From positions 2,596,001 through 2,660,000 of the forward strand of contig NZ_CP094359.1 of the NCBI RefSeq assembly GCF_024396695.1: 64,000 nucleotides of DNA, in the 5' to 3' direction. The notes below the pieces were generated by a model. It made no database searches, had not been told where the DNA came from, and was given only the letters and a program-made list of their open reading frames with translations. Numbering within the stretch: position 1 is the first letter of the stretch; the number at the start of each line of letters is the position of its first letter. The translations under genes were made by a program, and so were the position numbers. Source of the stretch: Acidithiobacillus sp. YTS05. GTDB taxonomy: Bacteria; Pseudomonadota; Gammaproteobacteria; Acidithiobacillales; Acidithiobacillaceae. Positions 33,875 through 42,655 of the stretch are shown one piece after another.

Positions 33875-34108
33875 TTACCCTTCCAGATCCTTGCGCATTT
33901 GCTGGTACTCTTCTCGAGTGATCTCCCCCCGGGCATAGCGCCGGTCCAGGGTTTCTCGCGGCGTTTCTGCGGATCCGGACGTTTTGTGGGAACCCCCGCA
34001 CATGCCACCGCGCATCATGAAAACCATAAAAACCACCATCAGCACCAAAAAAATCAGCGGGAAGATCCACCCCCATGGCATCCAGCCCCACCCTCCATTC
34101 ATCCACAT
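33875..34108 (-). CDS. SHOCT-domain small membrane protein
   Basis: A 77-residue protein: one TM helix (WIFPLIFLVLMVVFMVFMM) flanked by Trp/Gly/Met-rich sequence, then a C-terminal SHOCT motif (TLDRRYARGEITREEYQQMRKDLE). Its start overlaps the ArsR stop. SHOCT proteins of this type recur in metal-resistance operons with unknown role. Confidence 0.85.
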   Translation of the reverse strand: MWMNGGWGWMPWGWIFPLIFLVLMVVFMVFMMRGGMCGGSHKTSGSAETPRETLDRRYARGEITREEYQQMRKDLEG

Positions 34109-34464
34109 GACCTTGTCCTCCGGTCTAATGAGGAAGTGCTGCCGTCAACATCCTCATCGGGGCTGAGCAACGGAGTATGAGCCCCTACCCAAGCCTGCAA
34201 CGACTCCAGAATCCCTAACAAGTCTGGGTCGGGAAGGCAGTAGTACACGAAGCTCCCGCGCCGTTCGGCGCGCACCAGTCCAGCTTCCCGCAGAATGCGC
34301 AAGTGGAAGGAGACATTGGTTTGGGGTAGCTCGGTGGCACGGATGATGTCGGTGACTGGTCGGCATTCCGTCCCCAACGCACAAAGGATGGACAGCCGGT
34401 TCGGTTCGGCCAGGACTTTGAAAATCGGGCTGAGCAATCGAGCGGGGCAGGACGCTTCCGGCAT
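34099..34464 (-). CDS. ArsR/SmtB-family repressor
   Basis: A 121-residue winged-helix repressor (LAEPNRLSILCALGTECRPVTDIIRATELPQTNVSFHLRILREAGLV). Cysteines at about 6, 28, 34 and 76 replace the classical ELCVCDL box, so the inducer cannot be assigned. ATG 34464 is preferred because upstream in-frame sequence is promoter and operator. It heads a five-gene operon (SHOCT, methyltransferase, Met-rich, TlpA-like) and faces a divergent GST-like gene. Confidence 0.87.
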   Translation of the reverse strand: MPEASCPARLLSPIFKVLAEPNRLSILCALGTECRPVTDIIRATELPQTNVSFHLRILREAGLVRAERRGSFVYYCLPDPDLLGILESLQAWVGAHTPLLSPDEDVDGSTSSLDRRTRSCG

Positions 34465-34477
34465 AACATTCTCCTTG

Positions 34478-34513
34478 ATATGAGCACGTTCATACATGTA
34501 TATTCGCTCATAT
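34478..34513. promoter_or_regulatory. ArsR-type operator candidate between divergent genes
   Basis: A perfect 8-bp inverted repeat ATATGAGC (34478-34485) / GCTCATAT (34506-34513), separated by 20 AT-rich bases, sits just upstream of the repressor start. Size and AT-richness suit a SmtB/ArsR dimer site, and it could control both the repressor operon and the GST-like gene. Confidence 0.55.
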
Positions 34514-34576
34514 TGATGATAGCGCATGCAGTTGTCAATAGGTTCCACTTCCGTGCTGCCATCTGGGAGGATTTTC

Positions 34577-35242
34577 ATGCTGACGCTCATTCATTTTGAC
34601 TTCTGCCCTTTTTGCCAGCGGGTGCGTTTGGCACTGGGTTACAAGGGAATCGTTTTTAACGAGCAGCCAGCGCGCTTTTATGGTCCAGAATACTTCCAAT
34701 CGATTAGCGGCTTTGGTCGACTACCTGTTGTCGAGTACCCCGATGGAAGTCGCCAGGGCGAATCTCTGGAGATCATCGCAGAACTGGATCGCCGTTTTCC
34801 TGAGACACCGCCGCTCTGTCGCGGAGCCATTAGCGACTCGGAGTGGGAAGGTGTGCAGGCGTGGCGTGCACGCATCAGTGACATGCTATTTCGCCTGATC
34901 GCACCCACATTGCCGCAATATGCGAGTCTCGGACCGGATCCCCGCGCAATGACCTATTACCGGAACCGTATGGAGAGTTGGCTGGGAGATACGCTGGAGG
35001 GGCTGCAGAAGCGTCGTAAGGAGTGGTATGCCGGAATGGAGGTCGATCTCCAGGACGTTGCCGCGCGCGTCGCCGTCCACGGCTTCTATACTCCCATGTT
35101 TTCTGTGGCCGACACGCTTATTACCGGCGACTTGACCGGCTTACGCCTACTGGAGGACATCCAGTTGCCACCCGAACTGACCACATACTTCGCACGCGTG
35201 GAAGCGGCTGCCCAGACCACGCTTCTGCCCACCCGGGGATAG
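34577..35242 (+). CDS. glutathione S-transferase family protein with glutaredoxin-like CPFC
   Basis: A 221-residue protein. N-terminal thioredoxin-fold GST domain with CPFC at residues 10-13 (LIHFDFCPFCQRVRLALGYKG), the cis-Pro LPVVEY and the ES signature GESLEIIAELDRRF; then an all-helical C-domain. The double-cysteine site is like GrxB (glutaredoxin 2) and suggests deglutathionylation or dithiol reduction. ATG 34577 follows GGGAGG. Divergent from the ArsR operon, so probably part of the same response. Confidence 0.85.
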   Translation: MLTLIHFDFCPFCQRVRLALGYKGIVFNEQPARFYGPEYFQSISGFGRLPVVEYPDGSRQGESLEIIAELDRRFPETPPLCRGAISDSEWEGVQAWRARISDMLFRLIAPTLPQYASLGPDPRAMTYYRNRMESWLGDTLEGLQKRRKEWYAGMEVDLQDVAARVAVHGFYTPMFSVADTLITGDLTGLRLLEDIQLPPELTTYFARVEAAAQTTLLPTRG

Positions 35243-35364
35243 CAAAGACGGCCTGGCTTTGTTCGTGAATCATCGGTAGTCGTCAAAGTGGCCCGCGGAC
35301 GGCCGGTAAGTAAGGGAGAAACTGCGCGTGCGCTCCTGTTGACAGGTGACCCGATCATTACTAT

Positions 35365-35376
35365 ATTTGTTCAAAT
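35365..35376 (+). promoter_or_regulatory. short palindrome overlapping the CadC-like start codon
   Basis: ATTTGTTCAAAT is a perfect 12-bp palindrome whose last two bases lie in the ATG of the repressor gene. A site here would let the repressor block its own transcription. Short, so only tentative. Confidence 0.35.
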
Positions 35377-35764
35377 GAGCATAGAAGATACTGATCCGCG
35401 TTGTCTCGTCAACTGCTTTGAACCCGGCAAAGTCGCTGCCGCGCGCATGCGTCTGGAACAAGATGAATCCGATATCAAATCGGTTGTGCGCATATTTGAT
35501 GTGCTGGGAAATCGAACGCGTCTGCGCATCCTGCTTGCTTTGGCGTCCGAAGAGCTTTGCGTCTGTGACATTGCGCACGCGCTCAACCTCAGTATCAGTG
35601 CAGCTTCTCATCAATTACGTGCATTACACGACCGGGACTGGTTGCGTATGCGTAATGATGGAAAGATGGTCTACTACCGCACCGATCCTCAGAAAGTAAA
35701 ACAACTTCTCAGCATGACAAACGCCTTCCTGGAAGCCCGGATTGCGCAGCAGAAAGCAGGATAG
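35375..35764 (+). CDS. CadC-like ArsR/SmtB repressor
   Basis: A 129-residue repressor with the metal box ELCVCDIAHAL (C62, C64) in the DNA-recognition helix and two N-terminal cysteines (C10, C14 in DPRCLVNCFEP). This four-cysteine layout is that of CadC, which senses Cd(II), Pb(II) and Zn(II). LGNRTRLRILLAL and SAASHQLRALHDRDWL complete the winged helix. It is followed nine bases later by a cysteine-rich permease. Confidence 0.88.
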   Translation: MSIEDTDPRCLVNCFEPGKVAAARMRLEQDESDIKSVVRIFDVLGNRTRLRILLALASEELCVCDIAHALNLSISAASHQLRALHDRDWLRMRNDGKMVYYRTDPQKVKQLLSMTNAFLEARIAQQKAG

Positions 35765-35772
35765 GGGGCTGC

Positions 35773-36726
35773 ATGGATTGGTTGGGTACAGTACTCGATT
35801 ATTCCAAAGAGTTCGGAGAAGTCGCGGTTTTTGGATTCTTGTTTGCAGGTTTTTTGCAGGCTGTGGCAAGACCTACGGTGGTGGCCAGGTATTTATCGGG
35901 ATACTCTTTGTGGCGCGCCAACGCGATCGGCGCTACGGTTGGATTTTTTACCCCCTTGTGTTGTTGCACTGCGATTCCTACCGCGCTGGCACTTTGGCGT
36001 GGAGGTAGTCGCCCCGGGCCTGCCTGCGCCTTTTTAATTGCGACTCCCTGGTTCAACTGGTATGGGCTGGTAGCCTTGTGGATATTTCTGGGCTGGCAAA
36101 TGGCATTGGTTGTCGCCGGCTCGGGAGTATTAATCGCCTTTCTAACGGGGATGATCATCGATTGGCAGTCTACCGACAGATGCACCGCTCGATCGCTGGC
36201 AACAGAGGTGCCAGAAACGGTCTGTACGACAACGTCCTGTTCCGTCAAAAGTGGTTCTGCCTGTTGTTCTACGGTGGATGTTGTTGGGAGTGGAAAATTC
36301 TTCGACTTCTCTCACCCGTGGAAAAAACTACAGATGGCCGGGACTAACGCCTGGGCTTTGGCACGGGAGCTTTTACCCTGGATTGTTGCCGGAATATTGA
36401 TTGGCGCTACGGTCAAGACCTGGCTACCCACTGCGTGGATCAGTGCCCTGGAGGCCCGTGACTGGCTGACTCCTGTACTGGCTCTGATCTTCGCGACGCT
36501 ACTTTATGCAGATAGCCTGGGGTCGTTACCGCTGGTCAACGCGCTGTTGCAAAAAGGATTGGGGCCTGGGAATGGCATGATTTTGCTCATTGCCGGTGTG
36601 GGCTCAAATATCGCCACGCTCGGCCCAATTTATCGCGAAATGGGAGCCCGCGTTGCCATTCTGTACGCCTGCTGTGTCATGACCCTGGCGCTTCTATTGG
36701 GGATATTGTGGAATCTCTTTCTGTAG
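35773..36726 (+). CDS. DUF318/ArsP-type permease, cysteine-rich
   Basis: A 317-residue inner-membrane protein with eight or so TM segments in two related halves. FFTPLCCCTAIPTALAL (C63-C65) is the signature of the ArsP / SO_0444-type efflux permeases; the central loop holds another cysteine cluster (TTTSCSVKSGSACCS). ArsP exports trivalent organoarsenicals; SO_0444-type members relate to Cu/Zn. Coupled to a CadC-like repressor, a soft-metal substrate is more likely here. Substrate not provable from sequence. Confidence 0.83.
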   Translation: MDWLGTVLDYSKEFGEVAVFGFLFAGFLQAVARPTVVARYLSGYSLWRANAIGATVGFFTPLCCCTAIPTALALWRGGSRPGPACAFLIATPWFNWYGLVALWIFLGWQMALVVAGSGVLIAFLTGMIIDWQSTDRCTARSLATEVPETVCTTTSCSVKSGSACCSTVDVVGSGKFFDFSHPWKKLQMAGTNAWALARELLPWIVAGILIGATVKTWLPTAWISALEARDWLTPVLALIFATLLYADSLGSLPLVNALLQKGLGPGNGMILLIAGVGSNIATLGPIYREMGARVAILYACCVMTLALLLGILWNLFL

Positions 36727-36800
36727 TTTAAAAGCGAATAAATAAAGGACGCTCTGATTTATCTTCCTGATATAATGTGAGCACTCCTGGGTCGATAATA

Positions 36801-36829
36801 TGGATCTCGCGAACGACCGCTAACGCTGC
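36801..36829 (+). repeat. 29-bp direct repeat, copy 1
   Basis: Begins TGGATCTCGCGAACG and ends CCGCTAACGCTGC; recurs at 42733-42761 with one mismatch, same orientation. Lies between the permease and dinB. See findings. Confidence 0.75.
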
Positions 36830-36856
36830 ATCACCGCCCATTCCCTTGCGATATTC

Positions 36857-37984
36857 TTACCGCGGGTTGATGATTTCGTCCAGCAAGCACAACTGGTGTG
36901 CTACCTGGCTCGCTTCCAGGACATCGACCAAGCCGCTCACGGTGATCCCCAGCAGGCGGACGGACGTGCTCTTGGGAACGGCTCGGTCGAGTAACTCTGG
37001 TAGCCATGCCGCGATAGCATCCGCGCTTCCGATGCCCTCGGTCGCCGTATATGCTCGGGTGACCGTGGTAAAATCGGGAAAGCGCGCTTTGATATGCACG
37101 GTATGGCCCGCTAGGTGCAAGACCTGGAGACGGGCCGCAACTTGCGCTGCCATTTCCTGTAGCGTAGTAAGCATGACGCTTCGATCCGCCAAGTTTTTGG
37201 AAAAGGTGCGTTCGGTCCCCACCGACTTCCGCTGGCGGGACGGTTGGACTGGTCGCTCGTCGATCGCCCGCGCCACTTCGTAAAACCAGGCTCCCGACTT
37301 GCCGAAATGGGCCACAAGAAACTCCAGCGAGAGTTTCCGTAGATCCAATACGGTTTCCACGTCCATCGTCGAGAGCTTTTTGACGGTGGCTGGACCCACG
37401 CCATGCAACTTGCCTACGGGCAGCGGCCCCAGGAAGGAGAGGCCACGCTCTGGGGGGATGACAAAAAGCCCATGGGGCTTACGCCAGTCGGAGGCCAGCT
37501 TGGCCAGCAGCTTGTTGTAGGAGACCCCTGCTGAAGCTGTGAGCCCCGTTTCTCGATGGATGCGAACCAGGATCTCCCGAGCGATCTCTACTGCCAGGGT
37601 GCCGTCAGCCGTGGCGGTAGTCACGTCCAGAAAGGCCTCATCCAGAGACAGGGGTTCCACCAGCGGTGTGTAACTGCGCAGGATGGCCATAACCTGACGG
37701 GAGGCCTCTCGATAGGCATCCATGCGGGGACGGACAAAGATGGCTTGGGGGCAAAGCGAACGAGCCCTGGCTGCGGACATGGCCGAGTGGATACCAAATC
37801 GTCGCGCCTCATAGCTGCACGTCGCGACGACGCCCCGGCCATTGGGGTCGCCACCGACAATCACCGGCAGACCACGAAGCTCTGGCCTATCGCGTTGCTC
37901 CACGCCCGCAAAGAACGCGTCCATGTCCACGTGGATGATCTTGCGGAGCTCCGGGCTGCGCTCTTCCGGTGATTGGCTGGGCAA
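36857..37984 (-). CDS. dinB: DNA polymerase IV (Y family)
   Basis: A 375-residue Y-family polymerase. Catalytic acidic residues are in IIHVDMDAFFAGVEQRD and PLSLDEAFLDVT; the YEARRFG nucleotide loop (CSYEARRFGIHSAM), SYNKLLAKLASDWRKP and the helix-hairpin-helix LHGVGPATVKKL are present, and RKSVGTERTF is in the little-finger domain. TTG start behind a GGAGG site. It carries out error-prone bypass synthesis after damage. The C-terminal beta-clamp motif is not clear. Confidence 0.95.
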   Translation of the reverse strand: MPSQSPEERSPELRKIIHVDMDAFFAGVEQRDRPELRGLPVIVGGDPNGRGVVATCSYEARRFGIHSAMSAARARSLCPQAIFVRPRMDAYREASRQVMAILRSYTPLVEPLSLDEAFLDVTTATADGTLAVEIAREILVRIHRETGLTASAGVSYNKLLAKLASDWRKPHGLFVIPPERGLSFLGPLPVGKLHGVGPATVKKLSTMDVETVLDLRKLSLEFLVAHFGKSGAWFYEVARAIDERPVQPSRQRKSVGTERTFSKNLADRSVMLTTLQEMAAQVAARLQVLHLAGHTVHIKARFPDFTTVTRAYTATEGIGSADAIAAWLPELLDRAVPKSTSVRLLGITVSGLVDVLEASQVAHQLCLLDEIINPR

Positions 37985-38571
37985 TCGATAACCTCCTCGC
38001 CTGATCTGGAGAGTCTATCAGATGGCGTGAGACACGGGCGGCCATAGACCAACGATCCACGACTGACGGGCGTAGGACGATTATGCTTGCCGACCGTCAG
38101 TGGAAAGCGGTAATTTAGCCAAGGTGCTGCTCCATGGCCGTGGGCGGTAAGAGACTGATAGCGGTCATTCATTTTTTGTGGTCAACATGATCTTCGATAG
38201 CGCCACGATTTGCTCGCCACGGTCCTAACATATGTCTCTGGCTATTTACTACGATACGCAAAGCAAGATTGGTAGCAAACCCAAGCAAAATTAAACTGTT
38301 ATTCGCCGTTTGCATATCCAGGTATGCGCCAGAACTTTTTTTAAAGATCAAGGCCGCGGTCTTTGTGCCGCTTGCGAGTAGTTCCAAGGTGAATAAGGAC
38401 GATGAGAAAATAATCGCAACTATCAGTATTACATTAATGGCAGTATTCCAAGTATTATGATCGATGCGCTTAGCTATCAGCACGCAATCTGAAAAATGTA
38501 TAATCGACATCAATGACATTTCGAGAGATATCTCGGTAAATTTTCCCGCATATATTTTTATTATAATAAAA
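37985..38571. other. AT-rich intergenic stretch, no firm gene
   Basis: Low-GC DNA between dinB and the IS1595-type element. The only frame of any length is at 38169-38519 (listed separately at low confidence). The right end holds the IS target site TAATAAAA. Confidence 0.5.
38169..38519 (-). CDS. possible small membrane protein
   Basis: A 116-residue frame with one clear hydrophobic segment (TAINVILIVAIIFSSSLFTLELLA) and a second weaker one (SLILLGFATNLALRIVV). No ribosome-binding site or family match was recognised; AT-rich DNA can open such frames by chance. Confidence 0.25.
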   Translation of the reverse strand: MSLMSIIHFSDCVLIAKRIDHNTWNTAINVILIVAIIFSSSLFTLELLASGTKTAALIFKKSSGAYLDMQTANNSLILLGFATNLALRIVVNSQRHMLGPWRANRGAIEDHVDHKK

Positions 38572-39548
38572 CATGCCTCTGAATCATTCTCAGCAATCGA
38601 GCTCTAACTCTCTGTGAGGCATAGAGAAAGGAGGTCTGAGATGAAAGCTGAAGCGACGAACCTCTTGCAGTGGCAAGCGCGGTTTGGCACGGAAGAGGCC
38701 TGCTTGGAGGCGCTGAAACAAAAGCGCTGGCCCGAGGGGTTTCGATGCCCGAAATGCGGCCATGACCACGGATACTGGATCGCCGGACGAAAACTCTTTC
38801 AGTGCGGGCACTGTCGCCATCAGACCTCGGTGACGGCCGGCACAATTTTTCATTCGTCCAATGTGCCCCTGGTGCAATGGTTCCTCGCCATCTATTTGAT
38901 GGCGAGCGACAAGGGCGGACTGTCGGCCCTGCGGCTGTCGAAGCAGATTGGGGTCTCCTGGATCACGGCTCACCGGATGTTGCGCCGCATGCGCCGTGCC
39001 ATGGGCGATCGCGACAGTCTGTATCGCTTGGAAGGGCTGGTGGAGTTGGACGATGCCTTTGTCGGTGGACGCCGGTCTGGGGGGAAGAGCGGTCGAGGGG
39101 CCGAAGGCAAGACACCGATCCTGGTCGCCGTGGAAAACCGGGGCAAGAAGGCGGGCTTTATCGCCATAGAGACGACGCCTTCGGTCTCTGCCGACCGGAT
39201 TCGCGAATTCGCGCGGCGACGCTTGCGCCCCAAGCAACCTACCCGCACCGACGGCTTAATAGCGCTGCGAGTTCTCGGAGAGAGCCAAGAGCATGAGGGG
39301 CGCGTGACCAAACCGCATCAGGTGGACGAGTGGTTGCCGTGGGTACACATCGCCATTGGTAACCTCAAGGCCTTTCTTTTGGGCACATTCCATGGGGTAT
39401 CCGGCAAATATCTGCAGGAATATCTGAACGAGTTTGTCTATCGCTTCAATCGCCGTTTCTGGGAGCCAGAACTGCCCCTGAGGTTGCTCAATGCCTGTAT
39501 GGAACATATCCCGGTCCGGCTTGTTGCTGAGAAAGGTTAACAGGCATG
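38572..39548 (+). mobile_element. IS1595-family insertion sequence, complete
   Basis: 977 bp. Ends are inverted repeats starting CATGCCT on both sides with a second matched block TTCTCAGCAA (left 38590-38599, right complement 39526-39535). A perfect 8-bp target duplication TAATAAAA flanks it (38564-38571, 39549-39556), as expected for this family. Confidence 0.92.
38641..39540 (+). CDS. IS1595-family (ISXO2-like) transposase
   Basis: A 299-residue transposase. N-terminal zinc ribbon (CPKCGHDH, CGHCRHQ), LSKQIGVSWITAHRMLRRMRRAM helix-turn-helix, then the ISXO2-like catalytic core LVELDDAFVGGRR, TDGLIALRVL and HIAIGNLKAFLLGTFHGVSGKYLQEYLNEFVYRFNRR with the third catalytic residue as Asn (DDN type). 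An AAAGGAGG site precedes ATG 38641. Intact. Confidence 0.93.
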   Translation: MKAEATNLLQWQARFGTEEACLEALKQKRWPEGFRCPKCGHDHGYWIAGRKLFQCGHCRHQTSVTAGTIFHSSNVPLVQWFLAIYLMASDKGGLSALRLSKQIGVSWITAHRMLRRMRRAMGDRDSLYRLEGLVELDDAFVGGRRSGGKSGRGAEGKTPILVAVENRGKKAGFIAIETTPSVSADRIREFARRRLRPKQPTRTDGLIALRVLGESQEHEGRVTKPHQVDEWLPWVHIAIGNLKAFLLGTFHGVSGKYLQEYLNEFVYRFNRRFWEPELPLRLLNACMEHIPVRLVAEKG

Positions 39549-39978
39549 TAATAAAAAATAGATAGATAAGAACTGGTATGCTAAGTATAGCAATTTCTGA
39601 AAACGAATCGACCAAGATATGGGTGAGGATTCCAGTCTTAAACATTTGGGACCTTTATTTCTCGGATACCACGTGTATCCTGTAACGATTGATGTTTACG
39701 AAACACGACTTAAACCGCCATAAGAAAAAGCTTTGCCCCTGCCATGCAGCGCTCCGTTTTCATTGTATGGTAGACCCTTGGCAGAAGCTGGTCGCGCATT
39801 TTCTGCACGAGATCAGGCTGCCATGCCCTGCGCTGTTCCTGCACCGCGCCACTTCTGTTGACATTGGTTCCTATAGATTGGTTCCAAGACATAAGACTTT
39901 CCTTGGCGCATTGACTTTTGCTCTGAATGCTTTTACATTTCACACTCATCAAACGGTATTTTGTAGGGGAGGATGGCT
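39549..39978. other. intergenic stretch, nothing recognised
   Basis: About 430 bases between the IS and the next gene. Short frames on both strands lack a ribosome-binding site and protein-like composition. Promoter of the downstream membrane protein is presumably near 39900. Confidence 0.5.
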
Positions 39979-40770
39979 ATGCCGCAGAATGCTTCTGCAG
40001 AGTATGCTACTAATGATTATCAATCTCTACTGAAGGTTCCCAAGATTACGTTGTATTTCTGGATTGCAAAATTGGTATCGACCGCTTTGGGTGAGGCGAC
40101 GTCGGATTATCTCGTGTTTCATACGAATCCTTATGCTGCGGTTCTGGGATGTGGTCTGTTGTTTTCTGTTGCTCTGGTTCTACAAGTTTTGTCGGATAGA
40201 TACGTAGCGCAATATTACTGGTTTGCGGTAATTATGGTCTCGATATTCGGCACACAAATAGCCGATGTTACCCATGTCGTCTTGGGGGTTCCGTATCTGC
40301 TTTCGACCGCTCTATTTTTTGTTTCCCTCATCGGCATACTAATCCTGTGGAAGCGCTCCGAGGGAACTTTGTCGATCCACTCCGTCCATACACGTAGGCG
40401 TGAAATATTCTATTGGTCAACCATAGTCGCGACATTTGCACTGGGCACGGCAGCTGGCGATATGACGGCGTCAAGTTTGCAACTTGGTTATCTCCAATCG
40501 GGAGTACTTTTCACCATCTTATTTTCGGTTCCCGTGATCGCCTATCTCATGTTCGATCTGAACGAGATCGCAGCATTCTGGATCGCCTACATTCTGACAC
40601 GGCCTATCGGAGCGTCCTTTGCAGATTGGACGGATAAACCCATACAGGTGGGCGGGCTTGGGCTCGGTACTGGGCCGGTGAGTGCATTCCTGGGGTGTGT
40701 GATGCTGCTCCTCTTGGCTCTGATTGTGAAGACTAGGATAGATGACCCGAATCGCGAGCTGACCAACTGA
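39979..40770 (+). CDS. COG4705-type membrane protein
   Basis: A 263-residue protein with eight hydrophobic segments arranged as internal repeats: VPKITLYFWIAKLVSTALGEATSDYL in the first half and REIFYWSTIVATFALGTAAGDMTAS in the second, each with a T-x-LG-x-A-x-x-D pattern inside the membrane. ATG 39979 is favoured over 39973 because GGGGAGG lies six bases before it. Family of unknown function; acidic residues within the helices suggest transport of a cation or proton. Confidence 0.8.
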   Translation: MPQNASAEYATNDYQSLLKVPKITLYFWIAKLVSTALGEATSDYLVFHTNPYAAVLGCGLLFSVALVLQVLSDRYVAQYYWFAVIMVSIFGTQIADVTHVVLGVPYLLSTALFFVSLIGILILWKRSEGTLSIHSVHTRRREIFYWSTIVATFALGTAAGDMTASSLQLGYLQSGVLFTILFSVPVIAYLMFDLNEIAAFWIAYILTRPIGASFADWTDKPIQVGGLGLGTGPVSAFLGCVMLLLLALIVKTRIDDPNRELTN

Positions 40771-41128
40771 CGACCGTGTAATTGGGTCGTCGTTGTATTC
40801 TGCATCGTAGTGACAAGTTTCGATGGCTGTTCTGGTTTGGTTCTCTGCGCGCTCGTGGTGGCGGGCGATGCGCTAGGAATCACAGCCACAAGGCCCTGCC
40901 AGTGGTCCCTCCTTAGAGAAATCTTGGCGGGCGCGGTCTAACATCGACACCGCCCCGAGGCCGACGAGTAGGCGGGCCCCGCAGTGAGGCACTCTTGGGG
41001 TAAGGCACTCAAGGTCCGGCTCCCTGGACTCCGGAAAAAGGACGCGCGCTTCATGCGGATTATCGGCCAGTGCCAAGTTCAGATAGGCTATCGGGCTTGA
41101 ACCTCGAAAAAATGGACAGGGCTCTGCT
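40771..41128. other. intergenic stretch, nothing recognised
   Basis: 358 bases. An 89-residue minus-strand frame (40873-41142) has no ribosome-binding site and overlaps the next gene's start; not accepted. No repeat or clear terminator was seen. Confidence 0.5.
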
Positions 41129-41656
41129 ATGCAGCTACTCACCGCTATTCATCAGGATTTACAGAATTCCGTGCGCACTCTGGCGCCTGTGGTGAGGCAG
41201 TATGGGGTTTGGATTGTATTTGGTGGATTGCTCGCGGAAAGTGCAGGGGTAGTATTCGCACCGGGTGAGACCCTGCTGATTGCGGCAGGTTTTCTTGCCA
41301 GCGAAGGTGCTCTGAATCCCCTATGGGTTCTCATGCTAGGCATACTAGCGACGTCGCTGGGGTGGTTCGGTGCCTACTACCTCGGCAGCTGGATGGGGAT
41401 ATCCTGGTTGCGGCGTCATGGTCGTTGGATCGGCGTGACGCCAAATCGGTTGCAGAAAACCCACGCCTTTCTGGAAAAATATGGCCCCATCGTCGTCCTG
41501 TTCGGGCGCTTCGTAGTTCCGCTGCGGCAACTACAAGGATACATCTCCGGATCCGCAGAATCGTCCTTCAAGCAGTTCTATCTATGGAATATTCTTGGGG
41601 CCGCGTTATGGGTTGGATTCTGGGGAGGGGCAGGGTATATCTTCGGTCTGTTGTAG
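41129..41656 (+). CDS. DedA-family (VTT domain) membrane protein
   Basis: A 175-residue inner-membrane protein with the SNARE-associated/VTT signature: ESAGVVFAPGETLLIAAGFLASEG, a conserved G-RW-G-hinge (RHGRWIGVTPNRLQKTHAFLEKYG) and VVLFGRFVVPLRQLQGYISGSAESSFKQFYLWNILGAALW. DedA proteins flip undecaprenyl phosphate or phospholipids and support proton-motive-force homeostasis, and loss causes pH and membrane sensitivity. Conserved acidic and Arg residues are present. Slightly shorter than E. coli DedA (219). Confidence 0.9.
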   Translation: MQLLTAIHQDLQNSVRTLAPVVRQYGVWIVFGGLLAESAGVVFAPGETLLIAAGFLASEGALNPLWVLMLGILATSLGWFGAYYLGSWMGISWLRRHGRWIGVTPNRLQKTHAFLEKYGPIVVLFGRFVVPLRQLQGYISGSAESSFKQFYLWNILGAALWVGFWGGAGYIFGLL

Positions 41657-41806
41657 ATATATCAGAAACAATGTGTTCAATTCGATGAATACTAATAGAA
41701 TCACCAGAATTTGACAGGGCTAATAACGACGCGTTACGGTGATCGGGCGGTGCAGATAATTGCGCCGATTGGCAAATCGCAGTGATTACTGTAAGGAGAG
41801 TGGATT

Positions 41807-42100
41807 GTGAAATACCGTTCGTTACTACGCTATCCGATCGTTGCCCTGGGAGTTACTGCCCTGGGAATCGGCGGAGCCTTTGCAGCAACGACCTACGCAC
41901 CACCATCCCAGCAGAGCGGCAGTCCTAATCCGCCCCCACAAGCGACCGCGGGGCATTCGAACTCCGGGTATGGAACCATGACCCATCACCGCAAGCAAAG
42001 TGGTATGGCGACGGGTGGTTCCGATCATACTGCGGGCGGCATGACGCAGTCGCCCTCCGCTCAGCAGAGCGTCAATGGCGGTGGTACGTCGACAGACTGA
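41807..42100 (+). CDS. small secreted His/Met/Gly-rich protein
   Basis: A 97-residue protein with a signal peptide (LLRYPIVALGVTALGIGGAFAAT) and a low-complexity mature part rich in Ser, Gly, Gln, His and Met (MTHHRKQSGMATGG). GTG start after TAAGGAGAG. Function unknown. Confidence 0.6.
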   Translation: MKYRSLLRYPIVALGVTALGIGGAFAATTYAPPSQQSGSPNPPPQATAGHSNSGYGTMTHHRKQSGMATGGSDHTAGGMTQSPSAQQSVNGGGTSTD

Positions 42101-42195
42101 GTCGTGTCCCCCGGGCTCCGGGGCGTGATGGTCCGTCCGAGATCGTGGCGTCCGGGAGCATCCCTAATCCGATGTAGATTCCAGAGGAGTAAACG

Positions 42196-42597
42196 ATGGC
42201 AAAAACACCGATGGTCTTATCCGGACTCGCGCTGGTTGCGCTGGTCACCGGAGGTACGGCTTGGGCGGGCACGGCCCAAGACAGCAGCCAAGGGGCTCCG
42301 ACACCGAGTCCCGCCATGACGGGAAAGGGTCCCCACGTAGGGCATCACGAACTCGTGCGTTTCGCCAGTGCCGTTCGGGCTATTCAGCCTGTCGATGAGC
42401 AGGCACACAAAGTGTTGATGAATCCGCACCTCGCGGCATCGCAGAAGCGTGCAGATCTGGCCCACTACGATCACAAAATCACCACCACGCTACAGCATTA
42501 TCATTTATCTCCCGTGACCTATGAGACGCTCTTGCACAAGGCACAGGTAGATCCCAGTTTTGCCAAAAGGACAGAACGAATCTTGAAGAAGGGTTAG
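42196..42597 (+). CDS. small secreted protein (DUF4168-like helical domain)
   Basis: A 133-residue exported protein (signal MVLSGLALVALVTGGTAWAGT). The mature part is helical with His-rich patches (HVGHHELVRF, LQHYHLSPVTYETLLHKAQVDPSF) and resembles the DUF4168 pattern 'F..A...I......' then 'LS...Y..I......D'. Preceded by AGAGGAG. Probably transcribed with the previous gene and ended by the terminator at 42627. Confidence 0.62.
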   Translation: MAKTPMVLSGLALVALVTGGTAWAGTAQDSSQGAPTPSPAMTGKGPHVGHHELVRFASAVRAIQPVDEQAHKVLMNPHLAASQKRADLAHYDHKITTTLQHYHLSPVTYETLLHKAQVDPSFAKRTERILKKG

Positions 42598-42626
42598 TTT
42601 CAGCGGTGGTTGTTCGATAGGGCTTG

Positions 42627-42655
42627 CCTCCGACCCCCAAGTCGGAGGTTTTTTT
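42627..42655 (+). terminator. rho-independent terminator
   Basis: Perfect 8-bp stem CCTCCGAC / GTCGGAGG with a six-base loop followed by seven or eight T, 30 bases after the secreted-protein stop. Confidence 0.9.

Noticed and set aside
40873..41142. 89-residue minus-strand frame
   Set aside because: No ribosome-binding site, overlaps the DedA start, no recognisable composition.
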